Assembly (NCBI RefSeq): GCF_002754195.1
Contig: NZ_PEEU01000001.1
Span: 1,612,001 to 1,676,000, forward strand
Direction: 5' to 3'
Length of the DNA: 64,000 bases
Origin: Flavobacterium sp. 9
GTDB taxonomy: Bacteria; Bacteroidota; Bacteroidia; Flavobacteriales; Flavobacteriaceae
Below, piece by piece: positions 10,320 to 19,100 of this stretch (its first letter is position 1; every line of letters begins with the position of its first letter). Both the position numbers and the translations under genes were made by a program. Under the pieces are notes generated by a model. It had not been told where the DNA came from. It made no database searches and saw nothing but the letters and a program-made list of their open reading frames with translations.

Positions 10320-10360
10320 CTTTACACAAATGTACAAAAAAAATATACATTTTGTATAAT
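10320..10360 (-). promoter_or_regulatory. promoter and dyad operator of the toxin-antitoxin operon
   Basis: On the minus strand a -7 box TACATTTG lies at 10334-10327, about 24 bases before the start codon. Immediately upstream is a dyad, TACAAAA at 10333-10339 with TTTTGTA at 10350-10356, overlapping the promoter. This is where a self-repressing HTH antitoxin would be expected to bind. Confidence 0.5.
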
Positions 10361-10447
10361 TTTAACTTCCACTTGCCTTCTTTAATACTTGAAATATATT
10401 GCTTAATAAGTTCTGTAAAACAGTAACCCTATACAGTCAAAGTTTTT

Positions 10448-10455
10448 TAACTTTG
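10448..10455 (+). promoter_or_regulatory. -7 box TAACTTTG of the LytTR regulator
   Basis: TAACTTTG fits TAnnTTTG and lies 17 bases before the start codon at 10472, giving a very short 5' UTR. No clear -33 element. Confidence 0.5.
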
Positions 10456-10471
10456 CAGAAAAATAAACCAA

Positions 10472-11230
10472 ATGAAAATTGTCATTATTGAAGATGAACA
10501 TCTGGCTTCAAGCTATCTGAAATCAATTCTGGAACAACAAACTATAATTTCAATTAGTGAAATTTCTGTACTGAAATCGGTAAAGGACGCCGTTGCTTTT
10601 TTTAAAACAAATACGGTTGATCTTGCCTTTATGGATATTCATTTGGGAGACGGAAAAAGTCTGGACATTTTTGAGCAAACACTTGTTTCATGTCCTGTTA
10701 TTTTTATCACTGCTTACGATTCTTATGCTGTAAAAGTTTTCAAACATTTCACGATTGATTATCTACTGAAACCTTATGAAGAAGAAGAATTACTGGAAGC
10801 TTTAATCAAATACAAAAACATTAAAGAAACCTTTAATACCAACTTAATTGTTGAATCACTTGTTGAAATTGAAAATCAAAGCAACATTCAACATCACTTT
10901 TTAGTAAATCACAGAGACAAACTCATTTCTATAAATGATACGGCAATCACCTATTTTTTTGCCACAGGAAAGCATATGTTTATCTATACCAATTCAGGTA
11001 ACAGCTATTTGTACAATAGTAATTTAACGGATTTAATCAATAAACTTGATCCGGTTCTTTTCTTTAAAGTCAACCGAAAATATATCATAAACAGACATCA
11101 TATTCAGGAAATCATCAAACATTCAAGTCAAAAAATAGAATTGCTTTTAAATGTTTCCATTCCCGAAAATGAACCTATTATTTTAAGTAAAAAGGAAATC
11201 AACAATTTTAAAAACTGGTTGGATTCCTAA
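10472..11230 (+). CDS. LytTR-family response regulator
   Basis: Receiver domain at residues 1-120 with the acidic pocket (EDE at 7-9), phospho-acceptor Asp55 in AFMDIHLGDG and the Lys of the LLKPY motif near 104. A LytTR DNA-binding domain at about 145-250 includes the motif FFKVNRKYIINRHHI. Family members pair with LytS-type kinases. None is adjacent; the only one in the window is at 286-1848, on the far side of the SusCD operon and the toxin-antitoxin pair. The next gene downstream is a TonB receptor with its own promoter, separated by a large inverted repeat. The target genes are unknown. Confidence 0.9.
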   Translation: MKIVIIEDEHLASSYLKSILEQQTIISISEISVLKSVKDAVAFFKTNTVDLAFMDIHLGDGKSLDIFEQTLVSCPVIFITAYDSYAVKVFKHFTIDYLLKPYEEEELLEALIKYKNIKETFNTNLIVESLVEIENQSNIQHHFLVNHRDKLISINDTAITYFFATGKHMFIYTNSGNSYLYNSNLTDLINKLDPVLFFKVNRKYIINRHHIQEIIKHSSQKIELLLNVSIPENEPIILSKKEINNFKNWLDS

Positions 11231-11274
11231 ACAAAAATTATTTCCTATAAATAAGTAAAATTTAAGTTTAATTC

Positions 11275-11377
11275 AAAACACGAATTTCACGAATTAGCAC
11301 GAATTAAATTTGTGAAATTAATTTCACAAGCTTAATTAACGATTACAATTAGTGCTAATTCGTGAAATTCGTGTTTT
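11275..11377. repeat. nested inverted repeat of the CACGAATT family
   Basis: A perfect 26-bp inverted repeat (11275-11300 against 11352-11377, extending to 31 bp with one mismatch) encloses a second, perfect 20-bp palindrome at 11310-11329 (TTGTGAAATT then its complement). The unit CACGAATT recurs at about 52665-52692, 53456-53485 and 53606-53635. It fills most of the space between the LytTR gene and the TonB receptor. It could act as a transcript-end structure, but has no T-run. Confidence 0.85.
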
Positions 11378-11500
11378 CTTTTATAACTCGTATTCCTTCT
11401 TCAATCAAAGCGTTAACTCCCCTATTTCAACATTAAAATTTCTAATGTAAATCTAATAATCTTCTAATGACTTTATTTAGATTAAATATAAACAACAACG

Positions 11501-11508
11501 TAAGTTTG
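11501..11508 (+). promoter_or_regulatory. -7 box TAAGTTTG of the TonB receptor operon
   Basis: TAAGTTTG fits TAnnTTTG, 27 bases before the start codon. I looked for a Fur-type dyad in the preceding AT-rich 100 bases and saw no convincing one. Confidence 0.5.
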
Positions 11509-11534
11509 CCCTTCTATTGATAAGTAAATAAGTT

Positions 11535-13937
11535 ATGCGTTTTCTATTGTTTGTGTTTTTGTTCGTTCATTTTTCAGTTTGGTCTCAAAAAGGAAATATT
11601 ACAGGAAAAGTAACATTAGGAAGTTCAGAATCTGCATTTGGAGCTTCGGTAACGGTTACAGAAACTCAAAAATTTGTTGTTGTTGACAACGAAGGTCAAT
11701 TCGAAATAAAAGGATTATCATACGGAAACTACACCTTAATAATTTCTTCGCTTGAAGCGAAAGCAAAAACCATAAATGTTGTTCTAAACAGCGCTTCACA
11801 ACAACTAAATATTGTTCTTGAAAAAAATGATCCAAAGGCTTTAAAAGAAGTAGTTGTTCAAAAAACATCGGTAAAAAAAGAAATTCAAAACAAAGGTTTT
11901 TCGGTAAATGTAATTGAAACAAAAGATGCTGCGACCAGAAATCTCCAAACCAATGAATTATTGGATCGTTCTGCGGGAGTAAGAATCAGGCAAAACGGAG
12001 GAATGGGTTCTAGCGTTAATTATAACCTCAACGGAATGTCCGGAAACTCAATTAGAATTTTCATTGACGGAATTCCGCTTTCTACTTATGGATCTTCTTT
12101 TAACCTCAACAGTATTCCGCCAGCATTAATTGAGCGTATTGAAGTTTATAAAGGAGTTACGCCAGCACATTTAGCCGATGATGCTTTGGGCGGCGCTATA
12201 AATGTTATACTGAAAAAAGGGGCAAAAAACACAGTAAATGCTTCTCTTTCTTATGGTTCTTTCAATACTGCTCAATCTAACTTTAATACAACCTATCGCG
12301 ACAAATCAGGTTTTACTTTAAAAGGTTCCGGATTCTATAATTATTCGGATAACGATTATGAGATTTGGGGAAGATTTGTTTACAATACTTTACCAAACGG
12401 ACGATATGATTATGTGAGAGTAAAACGTTTCGAAAACAGATACAGATCTTATGGCGGAAGATTCGAAGCTGGCTTTACAGATGTTAAATGGGCCGATATT
12501 TTTTTAATTGGCTTAAACATGTCCGAAGATCATAATCAAATTCAGCACGGTCAATATATGACAAAACCCTATAAAGGACGTTTTAGCGAAGCTGATGCAA
12601 CGGCAATAAGTTTGAATTATTCCAAAAAAGATTTCCTTTTTAAAGGTCTTGATTTTTCAACAAATACGGTCTTTAGCAAAAGACACGAAATGGTAAACGA
12701 TACCATAAAGTGGAATTACAATTGGTATGGAAAAAAAGCAATTGGTTTATATGACGCACCAATTTTATCAAATACCGGCGCACAACAAGCTGGTCCAACA
12801 ATCAATACAATTACACAAAATATCTTAAGTTCAAGAAGCATATTTACGTATAATATCAACGAAAAAAACAGAATCGTTTTTAGTAATTTATATTATATGG
12901 TTGACAGAAATGATGACGATTTAATAAAACCGGAATTTCAAAACAATTTTGAAGCAACACGCGATTTACAAAAAACGGTTACTTCTTTGGCTTACGAAAT
13001 GCAAGCTTTTGATTCTCACTTACGAACCAATATTTTCGGGAAGTTTTATGAGCAAAAAGTAAACGAAAGTAAACCTGAAATAGTAAATCAAAATGGTCAG
13101 AATGTTATAGTAGAAAAAAAGACTCAAAGCACTACTCCATTTTTTGGATACGGACTTGCAACTTCTTATTTTATTACGCCAAAAATAATGATCTCCGCAT
13201 CTGCCGAAAAGGCGATTCGATTACCAAACGAAATTGAAATATTTGGAAATCCAAGTGAAAACGTAATTGGAAATTCTGATTTAAAACCGGAACAAAGTGA
13301 TAATTTAAATGTTGGATTTCAATTTGGTCCTTACAAAACAAACCAACATAAAATCTCAGTTGCAGCATCTGGTTTTTTAAGAAATGCCACAGATAAAATT
13401 GTCAGAACTTCAGGAAATCGTGTAAATGATGCGATTCAAACTTTGCCTTTTGAAAATTTAGGAAAAACTCAATCCATTGGTTTTGAAACTTCTTTTGATT
13501 ATGTTTTCAAAGATCGTTTGTTTATTTCGATGAATATGTCAAAGTTCAATTCGTTATTCAAAATGCAATACGACAATAACGGAGGTCAATTGTCAAACTA
13601 CGACAAACAATTGCCAAATGAACCTTTCTTTACTGTAAACGCAAACGTTCAGTACAATTTTAAAGGGCTGATACAAAAAAATTCACAATTAAATCTCTAT
13701 TACAACTGCGGTTATGTTGATCCGTTTGCTACGCTTTGGATTGATGTAATTAATTCTAAAACACCTGCACAATTTTCACAGGATTTGGGTTTGAGTTATG
13801 CTTTTCCGAATAAGCAGTTTGTGGTGAGTTTTGATGCCAAAAATATATTCGATAAACAGATTTTCGATAATTACGCCGTTCAAAAACCCGGACGCGCCTT
13901 TTATCTAAAACTGAATTATACCATCAATAATTTTTAA
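11535..13937 (+). CDS. TonB-dependent outer-membrane receptor (siderophore/metal type)
   Basis: An 800-aa TonB-dependent receptor. The signal peptide (about 1-17, ending VWSQ) is followed by a carboxypeptidase-regulatory-like domain (about 20-95), a TonB-box-like EVVVQKT near 105, and a plug (about 115-230) with typical motifs IRIFIDGIPL and IERIEVYKGVTPAHLADDALGGAINV. The barrel ends in NYTINNF with terminal Phe. It is shorter than SusC proteins and lacks a SusD partner. The following DUF4374 lipoprotein is a usual neighbour of iron/siderophore receptors in this phylum, so iron or haem-type cargo is the best guess. The cargo is not demonstrated. Confidence 0.9.
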   Translation: MRFLLFVFLFVHFSVWSQKGNITGKVTLGSSESAFGASVTVTETQKFVVVDNEGQFEIKGLSYGNYTLIISSLEAKAKTINVVLNSASQQLNIVLEKNDPKALKEVVVQKTSVKKEIQNKGFSVNVIETKDAATRNLQTNELLDRSAGVRIRQNGGMGSSVNYNLNGMSGNSIRIFIDGIPLSTYGSSFNLNSIPPALIERIEVYKGVTPAHLADDALGGAINVILKKGAKNTVNASLSYGSFNTAQSNFNTTYRDKSGFTLKGSGFYNYSDNDYEIWGRFVYNTLPNGRYDYVRVKRFENRYRSYGGRFEAGFTDVKWADIFLIGLNMSEDHNQIQHGQYMTKPYKGRFSEADATAISLNYSKKDFLFKGLDFSTNTVFSKRHEMVNDTIKWNYNWYGKKAIGLYDAPILSNTGAQQAGPTINTITQNILSSRSIFTYNINEKNRIVFSNLYYMVDRNDDDLIKPEFQNNFEATRDLQKTVTSLAYEMQAFDSHLRTNIFGKFYEQKVNESKPEIVNQNGQNVIVEKKTQSTTPFFGYGLATSYFITPKIMISASAEKAIRLPNEIEIFGNPSENVIGNSDLKPEQSDNLNVGFQFGPYKTNQHKISVAASGFLRNATDKIVRTSGNRVNDAIQTLPFENLGKTQSIGFETSFDYVFKDRLFISMNMSKFNSLFKMQYDNNGGQLSNYDKQLPNEPFFTVNANVQYNFKGLIQKNSQLNLYYNCGYVDPFATLWIDVINSKTPAQFSQDLGLSYAFPNKQFVVSFDAKNIFDKQIFDNYAVQKPGRAFYLKLNYTINNF

Positions 13938-13956
13938 TATCTAATTTTTTAAAACA

Positions 13957-15303
13957 ATGAATATGAGAAAAAGTACGTTCAAACTACTTGCATGTGGTTT
14001 AGTTTTAAGCACATTATCATTTACTGTAAGTTGTAGCAGCGATGACAACAAAAATACAGATCCTGTAATTCCTGTAAATCCGGAAAAACCAGTTCGTTGG
14101 ATCACTGTTTCGGGAGCATTAATGCAAGATGCGCCGGGAGACGGAAACGGGGGAACGATGGTTTATGCCGTAACGAAGGAAAATGCAAAAGATCCTAATT
14201 ATTCTATCAATGTTTATGAAAACGGAATGCCGGTTCAATCTAACAGAACTGCACGTTTGCAATCGTCTGTAGACGGAAGCACGCTTTTTAACATCACTTA
14301 TACTGGCGCAAACGGTGGAGAGTTTATGACGTATAAAGTAAACGGAGCCAAAAATTTTGTGCAATCAGGAACTACAGTAAATATTGCTCAATATGCAGGA
14401 ACATCACCAAGATGGAACAAACTTTTTGACGGAGATAAATCTGGTATTGCTGTAAATGTAAGTACTCCGGTTATCAAAACCAATGATGATAAAACGTATA
14501 AACATACAAGAGGTACTGCAACAATCTTAGGATTAGATCTTAAAAATATTTTAATTTCAGGATACAAACAATACGAACTTCCTTTGACTACTGAAGAAGA
14601 ATCACTTGGGCACCATATTTTCCGTTTGGATGCACCGACATTAAACAAGGCAGGAAACAAATTAATCGTTGGTACATGGATGCGTAAAACAAATCCGGCT
14701 ACGGGACAAAACGAAACTACATTTGATCGTTTAGGTTCTAAATCTGTTGTGGTAGATTATCCTTCGTTAGAAAATCCAAAAATTATTACTTCTACAGTTG
14801 GTTTTGGAGATACAAGTGGTTTCCGTAGTTTCAACAGCTTTTTAGGAACAGATGGTAATATTTATCAGGCAACTCAGAGAGACACGAATAAAGGTTCTTA
14901 TATTTTAAGAATCAACCAAAATAATGAATACGACAACTCTTTTGTTCTTAGTTTAGATTCTGCTCTTGGCGTAAAAGGATCTTATATCGACGCTTGGAGA
15001 TATGCAGGAAACGGAATTGCTTATGCACTTTATACGCACGCCGGAGCTGGCGAACAAGGTTTTGTAGCCAGAATTGACCTGAATGCAAAAACAGTACAAA
15101 AAGTAGAAGGTATTGCTTATGATCCTGCTTTAGATTTTGGTCAATACCAAGGTTTTGTAGTAGATGGAAACGAACTTTATTTAGCCGTTACACCAGTTGG
15201 AAAAGACGGAAACATCTATGTAATTGATATTCCTACGGGAGCAGTTACAAAAGGTGCAAAACTAATCAACAAGCCAGGAAACCATTATATTGGTCTATTC
15301 TAA
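13957..15303 (+). CDS. DUF4374-family lipoprotein
   Basis: A 448-aa exported lipoprotein. The signal peptide ends in a lipobox SFTVSC (Cys about 26) followed by SSDDN, an outer-membrane retention-like sequence. The rest is strand-rich with Gly-Asp-rich loops, consistent with the beta-propeller-like DUF4374 family. It follows the TonB receptor by 19 bases, so it is co-transcribed, and in Bacteroidota this family accompanies siderophore/iron receptors. A second ATG two codons in (13963) could also be used. Molecular function is not established. Confidence 0.75.
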   Translation: MNMRKSTFKLLACGLVLSTLSFTVSCSSDDNKNTDPVIPVNPEKPVRWITVSGALMQDAPGDGNGGTMVYAVTKENAKDPNYSINVYENGMPVQSNRTARLQSSVDGSTLFNITYTGANGGEFMTYKVNGAKNFVQSGTTVNIAQYAGTSPRWNKLFDGDKSGIAVNVSTPVIKTNDDKTYKHTRGTATILGLDLKNILISGYKQYELPLTTEEESLGHHIFRLDAPTLNKAGNKLIVGTWMRKTNPATGQNETTFDRLGSKSVVVDYPSLENPKIITSTVGFGDTSGFRSFNSFLGTDGNIYQATQRDTNKGSYILRINQNNEYDNSFVLSLDSALGVKGSYIDAWRYAGNGIAYALYTHAGAGEQGFVARIDLNAKTVQKVEGIAYDPALDFGQYQGFVVDGNELYLAVTPVGKDGNIYVIDIPTGAVTKGAKLINKPGNHYIGLF

Positions 15304-15436
15304 AAATTTACAGTGACAGAAATGTTTGCTGTAACAAATGCGATTACTTGTTTTTTAATTAGAACATTCTGCTTCAGATCTCTGAAGTAGGATGTCTCTA
15401 ATAAAGTATCATTTGTTGGATTATTTTTTTTTTATT

Positions 15437-15468
15437 AAAAGAGCTGTCATAAAAACAGCTCTTTTTTT
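15437..15468 (+). terminator. intrinsic terminator after DUF4374
   Basis: The 11-bp stem AAAAGAGCTGT (15437-15447) pairs with 15455-15465, followed by a T-run. A weaker hairpin around CTTCAG/CTGAAG at 15372-15387 precedes it. The remainder of 15304-15660 holds only AT-rich upstream sequence of the receiver gene, with an imperfect -7 box TATCTTAG at 15604. Confidence 0.85.
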
Positions 15469-15660
15469 GTTTCTATATGAAGCTACTATTATTCTGTAAT
15501 TGTTCTAAATGAATGGATTATGCTAAAAACTCAATTATGAATTATCATTCAAAAGAGTTAAATTTATTATAATAACGATAACTAATTGTAATAAAAATAG
15601 CTCTATCTTAGCAGAAATAAATCATATTTAGATTTATATAAAATTTTATCCTACTATAAA

Positions 15661-16110
15661 ATGAGCAAGCAGAATTACAATCTTTTACTAGCGGACGATG
15701 ATCAGGATGATTGCGCTTTTTTTAAAGAAGCCTTAGACGAATTAGAGCTTCCGGTATCTCTTGTAACTGTTAATGATGGCGTGCAATTAATGAATTATTT
15801 AGGAGAGAATTCATCGGGAGATTTACCTGATATTCTGTTTCTTGACCTCAACATGCCCCGCAAAAATGGTCATGAATGTCTGGCTGAAATAAAGGATAAA
15901 GAAGAACTTAAAAACCTTCCGGTAATAATATTTTCAACCTCTCTGGATATTGACATTGTAGATTTAATGTACGAAAAAGGAGCCACTTATTACATTCGCA
16001 AACCCGGCGAATTTTCTAAGTTAAAAAAGGTTATTGGCAATGCATTAGCCATTACATCTGAAAATAATTTCAAACAACCCAACAGGGCAAATTTTATTCT
16101 TCAACCCTAA
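15661..16110 (+). CDS. single-domain (CheY-like) response regulator
   Basis: 149 aa, a receiver domain only. The acidic residues ADDDQDD lie at 11-17, phospho-acceptor Asp62 in FLDLNMPRKNG, the Ser/Thr switch in FSTS, and the conserved Lys in YIRKPGEF. There is no output domain, so it must act by protein contact or as an intermediate in a phosphorelay. The large PAS kinase starts 12 bases downstream and is the obvious partner. Similar rcp1-like receivers next to phytochrome-type kinases are common. Confidence 0.92.
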   Translation: MSKQNYNLLLADDDQDDCAFFKEALDELELPVSLVTVNDGVQLMNYLGENSSGDLPDILFLDLNMPRKNGHECLAEIKDKEELKNLPVIIFSTSLDIDIVDLMYEKGATYYIRKPGEFSKLKKVIGNALAITSENNFKQPNRANFILQP

Positions 16111-16122
16111 ATAGTTTTTAGA

Positions 16123-19100
16123 ATGAAACCCGCAAATAAGGAGCATTATTTTCTGGCCGATGGTGGAGAGATGGGAGAATTATTACGTTCTAAAGATTGG
16201 AGCAAAACCTCTTTAGGAAATCCCGAAACCTGGCCACAAAGTTTGTGTACCATGGTTGCCGTAATGCTCAATAATCCTTTTGGGATGTATATTGCCTGGG
16301 GAAATGATTACACACAACTTTATAATGACGGTTTTCGCCCTATTCTGGGTTTAACAAAACATCCCGAAGCTTTAGGAATAAGTTCAAAAGAAACCTTCTC
16401 TGAAATCTGGGATACTATTGGTCCGATGTTTGGCGAGGTTATGACAGGAAAAGCGCTTAGTTCTCCTGACTTTATGGTTGTTTTAAACCGAAACGGATTT
16501 GATGAAGAATGTTATTTTGATTTCTCCTATAGTCCAATTAAAAAAGAAGATGGAACAATTGGCGGTGTTTTAGTAACCGTAATTGAAACTACCGAAAAGA
16601 AAAAAGCAGCCAAAGCATTACAAGAAAGCAATACCAGATTTATAAATAATATCATGCAGGCGCCTGTTGCAATGTGCGTTTTTAGAGGTAAAAATCATAC
16701 TGTAGAAATTGCCAATGCACAAATGATTCAGTTATGGGGAACGGAATATGAAAAGGTAATTAACAAACCTATTTTTGAAGCCTTGCCCGAAGCTCAGGAT
16801 CAGGATCTCGAAATTTTACTGGACAATGTATATCAAACCGGTGAAAAATTTGTTGCCAACGAACTTGCGATTCTATTGCCACGAAATGGAAAAGTCGAAA
16901 CTACTTATATCAATTTTGTTTACGAAGCATTAAAAGAAACTGACGGAACTATCTCCGGTATTGTTGCAATAGCGATCGAAGTAACTCCGCAAGTTTTAGC
17001 ACGTTCGAAAGTTGAAGAAAGCGAACAAAAAATAAGACAGCTTGTCGAGAATGCCCCCTTTCCTATCGCCGTTTATGTTGGTAAAGAAATGATTGTAGAA
17101 TTGGCAAACGATTCTATTATTAAAATATGGGGAAAAGGTAATGATGTCATCGGAAAATCATTTAAAGATGTTGTTCCTGAATTGGACAATCAATTGGTAT
17201 TCGAACAAATTAATACCGTTCTGGAAACCGGAAAATCTTTCCACACACAAAATACTCCGCTCGATCTTACTGTCGATGGAAAATTAGGTACTTACTATTT
17301 CAATTACAGTTTAACACCTCTCTACGATATAAATGGCGATGTTTACGGCGTAATGAATACCGGAGTTGACTTAACTGATTTGAATTTAGCAAAGAAAAGA
17401 GTCGAAGAAAGCGAACAGAATTTACGTAGTATGGTTTTGCAATCGCCTATTGGTATTTGTGTTCTTGATGCTAAAACTTTGGTCAGCGAAATTGTAAACG
17501 AAAGTTTTCTTGAAGTCGCTGGAAAACGCTACGACGAAATCGCCGGAAAATACTATTGGGATTCTTTTGCCGAAGCCAAACCGTATTATGAAGAAGCTTT
17601 GCAAAATGTGGTAAATGACGGTCTTCCTTTTTATGCCAATGAAGTCGAAATGATGCTTATCAGACATGGAAAAGAAGAAAACATATATGTTACTTTTGTC
17701 TATGCTCCGCTTAAAAATATAGAAGGTAAAGTTAAAAAAATCGCCATTTGGGTACTCGATAATACTCCACAAGTAATTGCAAGACAAAAAATTGAAGAAG
17801 CAGATAAACGTTTTAGAAATACTGTAAAACAAGCTCCTGTTGGAATTACGATCTTGCGTGGTTCCAATTTTATGGTTGAAACAGCCAATGAAGCTTATTT
17901 AAAATTAGTAGACAGACAAGAAGCTGATTTTGTTGGAAAACCTTTATTCGATTCTTTGCCAGAAGTTGAAGAATCTGTAAGTGCATTACTAAATGGCGTA
18001 TTAACAACCGGAATTCCTTTTCATGGAAATGAAGTTCCGATTCCGCTAAAACGTTATGGAAAACTGAGTATTTCCTATTTTGATTTTCTTTATCATCCGT
18101 TAAAAGAAGAAGACGGAAAAATTTCGGGAATTATTGTAACCGTTACCGAAGTCAGCGAAAAAGTTGAGGTTCGGAAAAAAATAGAACAAAACGAAGAAAG
18201 ACTTCAAATTATAGTTGAAGCCAGCGAACTAGGAACCTGGGAACTAAATGTAAAAACGAGAGAACCTAAATATTCTAAAAGATATCTCGAAATCGTTGGC
18301 GGTTATACCGATAATGTCGCATTATCGCACGAACAATTGCTAAAACATCTTCATCCGGATGATATGCATATTCGGAATAAAGCTTTTAAAGAAGCTCTGA
18401 CTTCGGGATATTTGAATTATGAAGCCCGAATGATCTGGAATGATAAATCTATTCACTGGATGGAAGGCAAAGGAAAAGTTTTCTATGATGATGAGAATAA
18501 TCCTGAGAAATTAATAGGTACAATAAGAGATATTACTGATGAAAAAAATCATCAGCAAGAACTCGAAGAAAGCGAAAAAAGATTCCGAAATCTCGTAATG
18601 CAATCTCCTGTGCCAGCAGCAATTTTGAAAGGCAGAAACATGAAAATTGAAATTGCCAATATTGCGCTTCTTAAAAATATCTGGAAAAAAGAAGAAAGTG
18701 ATGTTCAGGACAAAAACTTATTTGAGATTTTCCCTGAACTCGAACAACAAAAATACGGACAGCTTTTAAGTAAAGTTTTCAAAACTGGAGAAGTACATGC
18801 TGAGTCAGAATCTCTCTTGTATATAAATGGTAAAAATGGAAGACATCAATTGTATATTGATTTTGAATATGCTCCATTACTTGAAGCAGACGGCAGCATT
18901 TCGGGAATAAAAATGACTTTGATAGATGTAACCGAAAAAGTTGAAGCACGCAAAAAAATCGAAGAAAGCGAAAAAAGATTCCGTTCGTTAACCGAGAGTA
19001 TTCCGCAATTAATTTGGGAAACCGATGAGAAAGGAAATGCTTTATTTGCATCCGGAAAATGGTTTGAATACACAGGTATAAAACCCGCTGGTGAAGCCGA

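Noticed and set aside
11400..11530. A Fur box upstream of the TonB receptor
   Set aside because: AT-rich TAAT/ATTA words occur, but no dyad close to the Fur consensus could be aligned by eye.
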